Below are positions 51,196 to 60,650 of a stretch of 64,000 bases of DNA, in pieces. This DNA comes from Paraburkholderia aspalathi (GTDB lineage: Bacteria > Pseudomonadota > Gammaproteobacteria > Burkholderiales > Burkholderiaceae), in contig NZ_FPBH01000012.1 in NCBI RefSeq assembly GCF_900116445.1, forward strand, positions 1-64,000, in the 5' to 3' direction. The stretch's first letter is position 1. Every line of letters starts with the position of its first letter. A program made the position numbers and the translations under genes. The notes beneath the pieces are model-generated. The model was not told the origin of the DNA. It did no database searches and worked only from the letters and a program-made list of their open reading frames with translations.

Positions 51196-52512
51196 TCAAG
51201 CCGAAAATGCCCGGATCATCCCGGCCGCGACGGTGTGATGCGTCGCTTCGTCGATCAACACGAATGCGCCCGTGCCCTGATGCGAGTCGTACACGTCGCA
51301 CACCAGCGGCTTTTGCAACGTCAGCGATACGCGGCCGATGTCGTTCATCGTCAGGTCCTTGCGATCGGTTGCCTGCGACAACGTATGCACGTCGAGCACT
51401 TCCTTGATCGCGCCGATCCGGGCGAACACCGTGTTGGTGGTCTGCTTCAACAGATACTTGCGTTGCGTCGACAGCGGCGTGTCGTCGAACCAGCACAGAT
51501 CGGCTTCCAGCTTCTTCGCCGGTTCCGGCGCTGCTTCGCGCAGCACGAAGGTATCGCCGCGCGATACGTCGACGTCTTCCGCCAGGCGAATTGTCACGGT
51601 TTGGCCGGCAAACGCGCGGTCCACCGCCGCCGTTCCGCCCGTCACCGGCGCGATGATCTCGGCAACCGTCGCTTCACGGTTCGCCGGCAGCACGACAATG
51701 GTATCGCCGACCTTCACCTCGCCCGCTTCGACACGGCCCATGTAGCCGCGAAAATCGTCAGCCTGGCTGCCGTCCTGACGCGCCACCCATTGCACCGGGA
51801 AACGCAGCGCCTGACCCGTCGGAACTTCCACCGGCAATGCTTCGAGCAAATCGAGCAGCGGTTCGCCCGCGTACCACGGCATGCTTTCGCTAGCGGTCAC
51901 GATGTTGTCGCCCTTCAGCGCCGACACCGGCACGAAGCGCACATCGTTCAGACCGAGTTGACGCGCGAGTTCGACATACGCATCGCGAATCTCGTTGAAA
52001 CGCGTTTCGCTGTAGTCGACGAGGTCCATCTTGTTGATCGCGACGATCGCGTGTTGCAAGCCGAGCAGCTTCACCAGCGCGCTGTGACGCTTGGTTTGCG
52101 GCAACAGTTGCGCGACGCCGTCGATGAACGTCACACGCGTTGCGTCGACCAGGATAATCGCTGCATGTGCGGTCGATGCGCCCGTCACCATGTTGCGCGT
52201 GTACTGCTCGTGGCCCGGCGTGTCGGCGATGATGAACTTGCGCTTAGCCGTTGCAAAGTAACGGTATGCGACGTCGATCGTGATGCCCTGTTCGCGTTCG
52301 GCTTCGAGGCCGTCGGTCAGCAGCGACAGATCGATTTCGTCGCCAACGGTACGCTTATTCTTCGCGCGCGACAGTGCGGAGAGCTGGTCGCTCAACACCG
52401 CTTTGCTGTCGTACAGCAGGCGGCCGATCAACGTGCTCTTGCCATCGTCGACGCTACCCGCAGTAATGAAACGCAGCACGCCGAGGTCTTCTGGTTGGTG
52501 AATACCGCTCAT
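51196..52512 (-). CDS. cysN: Sulfate adenylyltransferase subunit 1 (GTPase)
   Basis: A 438-residue GTPase subunit of ATP sulfurylase that couples GTP hydrolysis to APS formation. The G1 motif is in GSVDDGKSTLIGRLLYDSK, G3 in DTPGHEQYTRNM, and G4 in AINKMDLVDY. Elongation-factor-like domains 2 and 3 follow. There is no C-terminal APS kinase (CysC) fusion, consistent with the APS reductase upstream. It lies 25 bp after cysD. Confidence 0.96.
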   Translation of the reverse strand: MSGIHQPEDLGVLRFITAGSVDDGKSTLIGRLLYDSKAVLSDQLSALSRAKNKRTVGDEIDLSLLTDGLEAEREQGITIDVAYRYFATAKRKFIIADTPGHEQYTRNMVTGASTAHAAIILVDATRVTFIDGVAQLLPQTKRHSALVKLLGLQHAIVAINKMDLVDYSETRFNEIRDAYVELARQLGLNDVRFVPVSALKGDNIVTASESMPWYAGEPLLDLLEALPVEVPTGQALRFPVQWVARQDGSQADDFRGYMGRVEAGEVKVGDTIVVLPANREATVAEIIAPVTGGTAAVDRAFAGQTVTIRLAEDVDVSRGDTFVLREAAPEPAKKLEADLCWFDDTPLSTQRKYLLKQTTNTVFARIGAIKEVLDVHTLSQATDRKDLTMNDIGRVSLTLQKPLVCDVYDSHQGTGAFVLIDEATHHTVAAGMIRAFSA

Positions 52513-52537
52513 GATTGCTTTACCTTGGTTCGTGTGC

Positions 52538-53500
52538 TTAGAAATAACCTTGCTTCTTACGCTGTTCCATCGCGGCTTCGGAGACCTGGTCGTCCATCCG
52601 CGTCGCGCCGCGTTCCGTGATTTCGGTCACGGCCGTTTCGGCGATGATCTTCTCGAGATCATCCGCATCGCTTTCCACCGGGCACGTGCAGCTAATATCG
52701 CCCACGGTGCGGAAACGCACCAGCGCGGTTTCGCTGGTCTCGCCTTCACGCATCGGCGTAAGCGGCGTAACCGGCACGAGCAGGCCGTTGCGGCGCACGA
52801 TTTCGCGTTGATGCGCGTAATAGATCGACGGCAGCTCAAGTTGTTCGCGGGCGATGTATTGCCACACGTCGAGTTCGGTCCAGTTCGAGATCGGGAACAC
52901 GCGCAGGTGTTCGCCGTTATGCAGACGCGCGTTATACAGGCTCCACAGTTCCGGGCGCTGCGCCTTCGGATCCCATTGACCGAATTCGTCGCGGAACGAG
53001 AAGATCCGTTCTTTTGCCCGAGCCTTTTCTTCGTCGCGGCGCGCGCCGCCGATCAGCGCGGTGTACTCATGTTCAGCGATCGTTTCGAGCAGCGTCACGG
53101 CTTGCGCGGCATTGCGCGAATCCAGTTCGCGGCGCAGACGCACGGTGCCACGCTTGATCGAATCTTCAACGTGACCCACCACCAGTTCAGCGCCGATCTC
53201 TTTCGCACGGCGATCGCGGAAGTCGATCACTTCGTCGTAGTTGTGACCGGTGTCGATATGCACGAGCGGGAACGGCAGCACAGTCTTGCGATTTGCGCCA
53301 ATGCCGAAGGCCTTCAGCGCGAGGTGCAACACCACGACCGAATCCTTGCCACCCGAAAACAGCAATGCGGGCTTGCTGCATTCGGCGACCAGTTCGCGCA
53401 GGATGTGGATCGACTCGGCCTCGAGCCAATCGAGGTGATCCATCCGGTTCGCCGTGTTGGTAAGCGGTGCATTCACAGTGGAATCGAGCGTGGTGCTCAT
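52538..53500 (-). CDS. cysD: Sulfate adenylyltransferase subunit 2
   Basis: A 320-residue PP-loop ATPase subunit that adenylates sulfate. The PP-loop ALLFSGGKDSVVVLHLALKA is near residue 48. HIDTGHNYDEVIDFRDRRAK and VFPISNWTELDVWQYIAREQ are typical. The open frame runs to 53707, but the ATG at 53500 (MSTTLDSTVNAP) suits the family. It lies 113 bp after cysH in the operon. Confidence 0.96.
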   Translation of the reverse strand: MSTTLDSTVNAPLTNTANRMDHLDWLEAESIHILRELVAECSKPALLFSGGKDSVVVLHLALKAFGIGANRKTVLPFPLVHIDTGHNYDEVIDFRDRRAKEIGAELVVGHVEDSIKRGTVRLRRELDSRNAAQAVTLLETIAEHEYTALIGGARRDEEKARAKERIFSFRDEFGQWDPKAQRPELWSLYNARLHNGEHLRVFPISNWTELDVWQYIAREQLELPSIYYAHQREIVRRNGLLVPVTPLTPMREGETSETALVRFRTVGDISCTCPVESDADDLEKIIAETAVTEITERGATRMDDQVSEAAMEQRKKQGYF

Positions 53501-53613
53501 GTTTGGGTCCTTCGTTGATTCGCGTCGCAAACGGTTGCTTGCGTCGCGAAAGTATTCAAATCGGTATGTGAGGCGTTCAGGTCGGAAACCAAGGCCTGAA
53601 CCACCTGAATGCT

Positions 53614-54360
53614 TTATGCCGAAGCGTTTTCGCTGCTGATGACGCTGATCGGCGTAATCGTCGTGATGTGCAGGCCGCACTCCTTCGTATCGCGCGACTC
53701 CCACCACCAGCGCCCTGCCCGGCTGTCTTCACCAGGACGGATTGCGCGGGTACAAGGCTCGCAGCCGATGCTCGGATAACCGCGCGCATGCAGCGGATTG
53801 ACCGGCACGTCCAACGCTTTCAGATAGTCCCACACTTCGGCTTCGGTCCAGTCCGTCAGCGGATTGAACTTGGCGATATTGCGAGCGGCGTCGTGTTCTT
53901 CCTCGTGCAGTTCGGCACGCGTCACCGACTGCTCGCGACGTTGGCCCGTCACCCATGCACTGACATCCGACAGCGCGCGGTTCAACGGCTCGACCTTGCG
54001 GATTTCGCAGCAACGCTTGCGCAGATCGACGCTTTCATAAAACGCGTTCAGACCATGCGAGCCGACATACTCTTCAACCGCGGCAGCCTGCGGGTGAAAC
54101 TGCTCTATGTCGTAGCCGTATCGCTCTTTCACGCGATCGAGCATGCCCAGCGTTTCCGCGTGCAGACGGCCTGTGTTCAGCGAGAAAATGCCGATCTTGA
54201 CGCCACGCGACAGAATCGCGTGCGTGAGCAGCATGTCTTCCGCTGCGAGGCTGCTGGCGAGCTTCACGTTCGCGTGACGCGCGGCGATCGAATCGAGCAG
54301 CGCATCAAGGCGCTCGACCTTCGCAGCGAGTTCCGGCGTGAGCAATTGTGCGCCGCTCAT
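53614..54360 (-). CDS. cysH: APS reductase (4Fe-4S type)
   Basis: A 248-residue reductase. Five Cys define the type: Cys117-Cys118 (KRCCEIRK), Cys200-x2-Cys203 (SIGCEPCTRA) that bind a [4Fe-4S] cluster, and the catalytic Cys228 in KECGLH. This cluster pattern belongs to enzymes that reduce APS directly rather than PAPS, so the operon does not need CysC, and none is present. It overlaps the DUF934 gene by four bases. Confidence 0.95.
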   Translation of the reverse strand: MSGAQLLTPELAAKVERLDALLDSIAARHANVKLASSLAAEDMLLTHAILSRGVKIGIFSLNTGRLHAETLGMLDRVKERYGYDIEQFHPQAAAVEEYVGSHGLNAFYESVDLRKRCCEIRKVEPLNRALSDVSAWVTGQRREQSVTRAELHEEEHDAARNIAKFNPLTDWTEAEVWDYLKALDVPVNPLHARGYPSIGCEPCTRAIRPGEDSRAGRWWWESRDTKECGLHITTITPISVISSENASA

Positions 54361-54896
54361 ACCGAGGCCTTCGCCAGTTCGCCCGCTTCGCGGCGACGGA
54401 ACAGCGGCGACGAGTTCACCGCGCCCTGATAGTTGAAGCTGAATTCGTCGAACGCCTTGAGCGCGTCGTCGAAGTCTTTGTCTTCACGCAGTGCATACGC
54501 GTCGAAGCCGCAGCGGAACATAAACGCCAGCTGATCGCGCAGCACATCGCCGATCGCGCGCAGTTCGCCCTTGTAACCATAACGCTCGCGCAACAGGCGG
54601 CCGATGCTATAGCCGCGGCCGTCGCGAAACACCGGGAAGTCCACGCCGATCAGTGCGATTGTGTCGAAGTCGCCGACGATATCCGCCGGTTCGCTATCCG
54701 CCGCGAGCCACACGCCAATTTCAGCGGTGCTGCGCGACGCGATCAGCGCATCGCGCGAAGCTTGCCACAGCGCGAGCGGCACCAGCACCTTGCCGGCCGG
54801 CAAAGCGTCGACTGCGGGCAGCGTGCCGTCTTCAGCGGCGCGCACCACCGTCCAGTCGTCGTTGACGATCGCGCGATTCTTGATAATAGAAGCCAT
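54357..54896 (-). CDS. DUF934 protein, sulfite-reductase associated
   Basis: A 179-residue protein of the DUF934 family, which is nearly always found between sulfite reductase and APS reductase genes in proteobacteria. It has the LVPLALWQASRDALIASRST segment and the conserved block FPVFRDGRGYSIGRLLRERY, followed by FMFRCGFDAYALRE. Function is unknown; cofactor assembly or electron transfer for CysI is plausible (inference). It is coupled to cysH by an ATGA overlap and lies 22 bp after cysI. Confidence 0.88.
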   Translation of the reverse strand: MASIIKNRAIVNDDWTVVRAAEDGTLPAVDALPAGKVLVPLALWQASRDALIASRSTAEIGVWLAADSEPADIVGDFDTIALIGVDFPVFRDGRGYSIGRLLRERYGYKGELRAIGDVLRDQLAFMFRCGFDAYALREDKDFDDALKAFDEFSFNYQGAVNSSPLFRRREAGELAKASV

Positions 54897-54918
54897 CTGT
54901 TCAGTATCCTTTTCGCGG

Positions 54919-56598
54919 TTACGCGTGAGCCGGTTGACGCGAGGCGTACACACGTTCCTTGAACGGGGCCATGCCGATGCGGTTGTACGTTTCGATGAAG
55001 CGTTCGCCTTCGTGGCGATTCTCCACGAACGTGTCGATCACTTTGCTCATCACGTCCGGCATTTCTTCCGCCGAGAACGACGGGCCGATCACGCGGCCGA
55101 GATGCGCACCAGTTGCACCCGTGCCCTGCTCGCCGCCGAGCGTCACCTGATACCACTCCGAGCCGTCCTTATCGACGCCCAGAATGCCGATGTTGCCGAC
55201 GTGGTGGTGACCGCAAGCATTGATACAACCCGAGATGTTCAGCGACACGTCGCCGAGGTCGTACACGTAGTCGAGATCGTTGAAACGCTCCTGAATCGCC
55301 AGCGCGATCGGAATCGACTTCGCATTCGCGAGCGAGCAGAAATCGCCGCCCGGGCACGCGATGATGTCGGTCAGCAAGCCGATGTTCGGCGTCGCGAAAC
55401 CTTGCGCCTTGGCCTTTTCCCACAGCGCGAACAGGTCACGCTTCTTGACGTTCGCGAGAATCAGGTTCTGTTCGTGCGACACGCGGATTTCGCCGAGCGA
55501 GTACTCGTCGGCCCAATCGGCGACCGCTTCCATCTGCGCGTCGGTTGCATCGCCCGGGGCGATCGTGGTCGGCTTCAACGACAGCGTGACGGACGAATAG
55601 CCCGACACTTTGTGAGGACGCACGTTACGTTCGACCCAACGGGCGAACGCACGGTTTTCCAGCAGGTGGTTCTCGAACGAAGCATCCGTATCCGGCAGCT
55701 TTTCATACACCGGCGGCTGGAAGTATTGCGACACGCGGTCGACTTCAGCTTGCGTCAGCGTCGACGGACCGTCCTTCAGGTGTTGCCATTCTTCTTCGAC
55801 CTGCGCCGAGAATTTCTCCGGGCTCAATGCCTTCACGAGAATCTTGATGCGCGCCTTGTAGATGTTGTCGCGGCGGCCGTAGCGGTTGTACACACGCAGC
55901 ACGGCTTCGCAGTACGTCAGCAGGTGTTGCCACGGCAGATCCTTGCGGATGATCGCGCCGATGATCGGCGTACGGCCCATGCCGCCGCCGGCCAGAATGT
56001 CGGCCACCAGTTCGCCCTGCTCGTTCTTCTTCAGATACACGCCCATGTCGTGAATCTGCACAGCAGCGCGGTCTTCCTTCGAACCCGACACGGCGATCTT
56101 GAACTTACGCGGCAGCCACGCGAATTCCGGGTGGAACGTCGACCATTGGCGCAGGATTTCTGCCCAGGGGCGCGGATCCACCACTTCGTCCGGCGCTACG
56201 CCGGCGAATTGGTCAGCCGTGATGTTACGGATACAGTTGCCCGAGGTCTGGATGCCGTGCATCTGCACAGCCGCAAGCTTGCGCAGGATTTCCGGCGTCT
56301 CTTCGAGCTGGATCCAGTTGTACTGGATGTTCGAGCGCGTCGAAAAGTGACCGTAGCCGCGGTCGTGCTCGCGCGCGATCTGGGCCAGCACGCGCATCTG
56401 GTCGCTGCGCAGGTTGCCGTACGGAATCGCGATGCGGTGCATGTACGCATGGCGCTGCATGTACAGGCCGTTCTGCAGGCGCAGCGGACGGAACTCCTCT
56501 TCGCTCAATTCGCCCGACAAGCGGCGGCGAACCTGATCGGCGTATTGCGCGACCCGCTCATCGACGATGGTCTGGTCGTACTGATCGTATTGGTACAT
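54919..56598 (-). CDS. cysI: Sulfite reductase hemoprotein
   Basis: A 559-residue siroheme/[4Fe-4S] enzyme of the nitrite/sulfite reductase family that reduces sulfite to sulfide. The cluster-siroheme Cys are in ACPGGDFCSLANAKS and in SGCINACGHHHVGNIG. The siroheme-binding STRSNIQYNWIQLEE is in the N-terminal half. No flavoprotein CysJ is nearby, so the electron donor is probably a ferredoxin or another partner. I use the ATG at 56598 (MYQYDQYDQT); the longer frame to 56649 lacks family residues. It heads the operon. Confidence 0.95.
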   Translation of the reverse strand: MYQYDQYDQTIVDERVAQYADQVRRRLSGELSEEEFRPLRLQNGLYMQRHAYMHRIAIPYGNLRSDQMRVLAQIAREHDRGYGHFSTRSNIQYNWIQLEETPEILRKLAAVQMHGIQTSGNCIRNITADQFAGVAPDEVVDPRPWAEILRQWSTFHPEFAWLPRKFKIAVSGSKEDRAAVQIHDMGVYLKKNEQGELVADILAGGGMGRTPIIGAIIRKDLPWQHLLTYCEAVLRVYNRYGRRDNIYKARIKILVKALSPEKFSAQVEEEWQHLKDGPSTLTQAEVDRVSQYFQPPVYEKLPDTDASFENHLLENRAFARWVERNVRPHKVSGYSSVTLSLKPTTIAPGDATDAQMEAVADWADEYSLGEIRVSHEQNLILANVKKRDLFALWEKAKAQGFATPNIGLLTDIIACPGGDFCSLANAKSIPIALAIQERFNDLDYVYDLGDVSLNISGCINACGHHHVGNIGILGVDKDGSEWYQVTLGGEQGTGATGAHLGRVIGPSFSAEEMPDVMSKVIDTFVENRHEGERFIETYNRIGMAPFKERVYASRQPAHA

Positions 56599-56832
56599 TC
56601 GGGGACCCCAATTTTTTGCGTGACACACGGCGGTCCGGGGGCCGGCCACCCGGTTCCGCCGCGGCTTGAATACCTCTATTTGTCAGGTCAGGCGAATGAG
56701 GGTTTAGACCCATCTCTCATTTGCTTATGACAAATACAGATATCCATATTGAAAAAGATGGACAGATCGTAATAAACTCGCCTTATATTTCAAACGACTA
56801 AAAAATTCTTTTGATATGCGGAGAGGTTATAT
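56599..56832. promoter_or_regulatory. Divergent cysI / cysB control region
   Basis: A 234-bp gap, strikingly AT-rich at 56735-56820 relative to the surrounding GC-rich genes. It holds runs such as CAAATACAGATATCC and TTATATTTCAAACG, consistent with CysB-type binding sites and promoters for both the cys operon and cysB. The region just before cysB (GGAGAGG) supplies its ribosome-binding site. Exact boxes were not assigned. Confidence 0.6.
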
Positions 56833-57774
56833 ATGAACCTGCATCAATTCCGCTTCGTCCGCGAGGCTGTGCGGCAGAATTTCAACCTGACCGAAGCGGC
56901 CAAAGCACTGTTTACAAGCCAGCCGGGCGTCTCCAAGGCGATCATCGAGCTGGAAGACGAGCTGGGCGTCGAAATCTTCACACGACACGGCAAGCGCGTG
57001 CGCTCGCTGACCGAGCCGGGGCGCATCATTCTTCAGTCGGTTGAGAAGATTCTGCAGGAAGTGGAGAGCCTCAAGCGAGTCGGTAAAGATTACGCGGCCC
57101 AGGATCAAGGCAACCTGGTGATCGCCGCCACCCACACCCAGGCGCGCTACTCACTTCCGGCCGCGATCGCCGAATTCAAGAAGCGCTTCCCGAAAGTTCA
57201 CCTTTCAATTCTGCAAGGCAGCCCGACCCAAGTGGCCGAAATGGTCATCCACGACCAGGCCGACCTCTGCATCGCCACCGAAGCGATCGCTAACTATAAG
57301 GAGCTGGTTTCGCTGCCCTGCTTCCAGTGGCACCACGTCGCCGTGATGCAACCGGATCATCCGCTGCTCGACCGCAAACTTTTGTCGCTGGATGATCTGA
57401 CCCAATATCCGCTGATTACGTACGACAACGCGTTCGCCGGCCGCACCAAGATCAACGAGGCGTTCCGCCTGCGCGGGCTGCATCCGGACATCGTGCTGGA
57501 GGCGATCGACGCCGACGTGATCAAGACCTATGTGGAACTGGGTCTGGGCGTCGGCATCATGGCGGATATCGCGTTCAACGCCGAGCGCGACCGCCATTTG
57601 CGCGCCATGCCGGTCGGCCACCTGTTCGGCAGCAATGTGACGCGAGTCGCGCTGAAACAGGGCGCCTATCTGCGCAGCTATGTGTATACGCTCGTCGAAC
57701 TACTGTCGCCGAGCATGAACCGCAAGCTGATCGAACAGGCGCTCAAAGGCGAACACGAAACCTACGAACTTTGA
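56833..57774 (+). CDS. cysB: CysB-type LysR regulator of sulfur assimilation
   Basis: A 313-residue LysR-family protein of the CysB/Cbl type. The N-terminal MNLHQFRFVREAVRQNFNLT and the HTH LTEAAKALFTSQPGVSKAI (about residues 19-37) are diagnostic, as are GNLVIAATHTQARYSLP and DADVIKTYVELGLGVGIMAD. N-acetylserine is the known coinducer. It is divergent from the cys operon that it most likely activates. Confidence 0.95.
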   Translation: MNLHQFRFVREAVRQNFNLTEAAKALFTSQPGVSKAIIELEDELGVEIFTRHGKRVRSLTEPGRIILQSVEKILQEVESLKRVGKDYAAQDQGNLVIAATHTQARYSLPAAIAEFKKRFPKVHLSILQGSPTQVAEMVIHDQADLCIATEAIANYKELVSLPCFQWHHVAVMQPDHPLLDRKLLSLDDLTQYPLITYDNAFAGRTKINEAFRLRGLHPDIVLEAIDADVIKTYVELGLGVGIMADIAFNAERDRHLRAMPVGHLFGSNVTRVALKQGAYLRSYVYTLVELLSPSMNRKLIEQALKGEHETYEL

Positions 57775-57805
57775 CTGACCATGCTTCCCGCTACGGAGAC
57801 CCTTG

Positions 57806-58966
57806 ATGACGTCGCATAAGAACAAACTTCGCGGCCTCGCCGCTCTCGGCGCGCTCTTGCTCGCTACCGCAGCACAGGCCGACATCAAGGTCGGCATCGA
57901 TCTGTCGAGCACCGGCCCCGCGGCCGTGATCGGCATCACGAGCAAGAACGCGATGCTAATGTGGCCGGCCACGATCGTCGGCCAGAAAGCCGACTACATC
58001 TTCCTCGACGACGCGTCCGACCCGGGCGCGGCGGTGCGCAATATCCGCAAGCTGATCAATGAGGACCACGTCGACGTGATCGTCGGCCCGAATATCACGC
58101 CGGCGGCAATGGCCGCGCTCGATCCGGTCGCCGAAAGCCAGACGCCGATGATTACGCTGATCGGCTCGGCAAGCGTGGTCGAGCCCCAGGAAGGCAAGAA
58201 GGTGTGGGCCTACAAGATGGCGCAGACCGACAGCGCGATGGCCGACGTGATGACGCGCTACATGTCGAACCACAACGTGAAGACGGTGGGCTTCATCGGT
58301 TTCGCGGACGGCTACGGCGAGAGCTGGCTCAACGAGTTCAGCAAGTTCGCGGCCTTGCGGCATATTCAACTGGTGGCGACGGAACGCTATAACCGGACGG
58401 ATGCCAGCGTCACCGGCCAGATTCTCAAGCTGATGGCTGCGAAGCCGGACGCGATCCTGATCGCCGGCGCCGGCACGCCGACCGTGCTGCCGCAGCGCAC
58501 GCTGATCGAACGCGGCTTCAAAGGCCCGATCTATCAGACGCACGGCATCGCCACGCCCGAGTTCATCAAGCTGGGCGGCAAGGACGTGGAAGGCACGCTG
58601 TTCCCTACGCAGCCGGTCGTGGTGGCGCGCACGTTGCCGGCCGATCATCCGGCAAAGAAGGCGGCGCTTGCGTTCACCAACGAATACGAGGCGAAGTACG
58701 GCCCGGGCAGCGTGACCCAATTTGCGGGCGATGCAGCGGGTGTGTACCCGCGCCTGCAGGATGCAGTTGCGCGTGCGTTGAAGACGGCGCAGCCGGGCAC
58801 GCCGGCTTTCCGTACCGCATTGCGTGACGAACTGGAGCATGCGCATGAGCTGGTCGTGCCGAACGGTGTGGTCAATACGAGCCCGAAGGATCACGTTGGG
58901 CTGGATCAGCGCGCGAGCGTGATGGGCATCATCAAGAACGGCAAGTTCGTTTATTTGAGCCAGTGA
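57806..58966 (+). CDS. Periplasmic substrate-binding protein (branched-chain amino-acid type)
   Basis: A 386-residue periplasmic binding protein of the LivJ class. It has a signal peptide (GLAALGALLLATAAQA) and IKVGIDLSSTGPAAVIGITSK at the mature start. The two-domain ligand-binding segments TPMITLIGSASVVEP and KTVGFIGFADGYGESW follow. No permease or ATPase gene is next to it, so it is an orphan or uses a distant transporter. The ligand is unknown. Start is the ATG at 57806. It follows cysB by 31 bp, though a sulfur link is not shown. Confidence 0.88.
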   Translation: MTSHKNKLRGLAALGALLLATAAQADIKVGIDLSSTGPAAVIGITSKNAMLMWPATIVGQKADYIFLDDASDPGAAVRNIRKLINEDHVDVIVGPNITPAAMAALDPVAESQTPMITLIGSASVVEPQEGKKVWAYKMAQTDSAMADVMTRYMSNHNVKTVGFIGFADGYGESWLNEFSKFAALRHIQLVATERYNRTDASVTGQILKLMAAKPDAILIAGAGTPTVLPQRTLIERGFKGPIYQTHGIATPEFIKLGGKDVEGTLFPTQPVVVARTLPADHPAKKAALAFTNEYEAKYGPGSVTQFAGDAAGVYPRLQDAVARALKTAQPGTPAFRTALRDELEHAHELVVPNGVVNTSPKDHVGLDQRASVMGIIKNGKFVYLSQ

Positions 58967-59109
58967 GGGTTGCGGCGCAAGTTCGGACGCAAAGTGGACA
59001 CCGTGAAGGATCACGCCATCAGGGATAAGACCGCGCAATGATGCAACTTCGCACGCCCCGCGCGAAGTTGCTACAGTGGAAGTCTTTCCCCGACCAGCCG
59101 TCCCACATC

Positions 59110-59370
59110 ATGCGCACCACCCGAGCCATCCACGCCGTCGAGCGGCTAAAAACCCGCAGCGGCAACCCGCAGTTCGCGGCGATCAGCCTGTCCGGCGGCC
59201 TGTTTTATCTGGTCGACAAATCGAGCGGTACCGATAAGAAAGTCTCCGATCCGCTGACGCTCGACGACTTCGTCAAATTCGTCGACGGTTTCGGACCGCC
59301 GAAGCCGCGCAAAGCGAGCAAGCTCGATATTGCTTTTGAAGAGCAGATCAAGAAGAGCAAGGGCGGTTGA
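59110..59370 (+). CDS. Small hypothetical protein
   Basis: An 86-residue basic protein I cannot assign. Residues 1-60 contain a compact beta-like stretch (FAAISLSGGLFYLVDKSSGT), followed by a Lys-rich tail (KPRKASKLDIAFEEQIKKSK). No signal peptide or membrane helix. The ATG at 59110 lacks a strong ribosome-binding site; an in-frame ATG at 59038 would add 24 less regular residues. Its coding bias looks real. Confidence 0.6.
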   Translation: MRTTRAIHAVERLKTRSGNPQFAAISLSGGLFYLVDKSSGTDKKVSDPLTLDDFVKFVDGFGPPKPRKASKLDIAFEEQIKKSKGG

Positions 59371-59436
59371 GGGCGAGGGGCGCGCGACGCCAACACCGGG
59401 CTATTAGCGGCGGCGGAGGTAGCTCGGCTACTACGC

Positions 59437-60588
59437 TCAACCATTCGCAACCTCTTGCCACTGACCGTCTGCCGCGCTGCTTGCCAACACGGCGTCGATA
59501 AAACGTAGGCCCGCCACACCGTCATCCACCGTCGTGAGCAACAGGCTTTCAGCCGGCAACGGTTGACCTGCATTCAATGCTTCGATCTGTAACGCCGCAT
59601 CCTTGTACAACTGCGCGAACGCCTCCAGATAGCCCTCAGGGTGCCCCTGAGGCACACGCGTCGCATGCGCCGCGATCGCACTTTTCACCCGTCCGCGTGT
59701 CAGTCGCTCAGCCGACCCACCGAGCGGCGTGAACCACAATTCGTTCGGATTCTCCTGATCGAAGGCGAGATTCGCTTTCGTCCCATACACCCGCAGACGC
59801 AGCGCATTCTCCGCGCCGCTTGCCACCTGACTCGCCCACAGCATGCCGCGCGCACCGTTCGAATAGCGCAGCATCGCCTGCACGTGGTCGTCGATACGGC
59901 GTCCCGGCACGAAGGTATGCAACTCGGCGGATAGCGACGACGGCGTCATCCCCGTGATGAAGGCAGCGAGGTGATACGCATGCGTGCCGATATCGCCGAG
60001 GCAGCCGGCAGGTCCCGCTAAAGAAGGATCGGTGCGCCAGCCTGCCTGTTTGTTCGTACCGCTCGCTTCTATCGGTTCAGCCAGCCAGTCCTGCGCGTAT
60101 TCGACTTGCACCACGCGTATTTCACCGAGCTCGCCTTGTTCGACGAGCTCGCGAGCATGGCGCACCATCGGATAACCGGAATACGTATGCGTCAGCGCGA
60201 ACAGTTTGTTCTTCTCGCGCGCGAGCTTCGCGAGCGCCTCGCCTTCCGCCAACGAAATCGCCAGCGGTTTGTCGCACACCACATGAATGCCCGCTTCGAG
60301 AAAAGCCGTCGCCACCGGCGCATGCAGATGATTCGGTGTGACGATCGCGACCGCGTCGATACCGTCGTCGCGCGCGGCTTCGGCGCGCGCCATCTCGCGC
60401 CAGTCTGCATAGCTGCGCGCGATGCCGGCCTCAGCGGCGCTCGCCTGTGCGCGCTGCGGATCGGACGACAACGCGCCCGCTACCAGTTCGAACCGGTCGT
60501 CGAGCCGCGCCGCGATTCGATGCACCGCGCCGATAAATGCGCCCTGGCCGCCACCGACCATGCCGAGCCTGAGTCTTCTTTGTGCCAT
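59437..60588 (-). CDS. Gfo/Idh/MocA-family dehydrogenase
   Basis: A 383-residue NAD(P)-dependent sugar-type dehydrogenase. The Rossmann motif GMVGGGQGAFIGAVH is at residues 9-23, and the catalytic-Lys segment VCDKPLAISLAEGE is near residue 100. C-terminal alpha/beta domain features include GDIGTHAYHLAAFI. It is the last gene of the sugar operon, about 60 bp after the epimerase. Substrate is unknown; oxidation of a sugar or inositol is likely. Confidence 0.9.
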   Translation of the reverse strand: MAQRRLRLGMVGGGQGAFIGAVHRIAARLDDRFELVAGALSSDPQRAQASAAEAGIARSYADWREMARAEAARDDGIDAVAIVTPNHLHAPVATAFLEAGIHVVCDKPLAISLAEGEALAKLAREKNKLFALTHTYSGYPMVRHARELVEQGELGEIRVVQVEYAQDWLAEPIEASGTNKQAGWRTDPSLAGPAGCLGDIGTHAYHLAAFITGMTPSSLSAELHTFVPGRRIDDHVQAMLRYSNGARGMLWASQVASGAENALRLRVYGTKANLAFDQENPNELWFTPLGGSAERLTRGRVKSAIAAHATRVPQGHPEGYLEAFAQLYKDAALQIEALNAGQPLPAESLLLTTVDDGVAGLRFIDAVLASSAADGQWQEVANG

Positions 60589-60650
60589 CGCACTCACTCC
60601 TTTGCGATCTGCTTCATCCACTTCACGGTTAGCTCGCAGCCAACTCGTTG

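Noticed and set aside
54661..56730. A 689-codon open frame opposite cysI
   Set aside because: Antisense shadow of cysI; no start context or recognisable domain.
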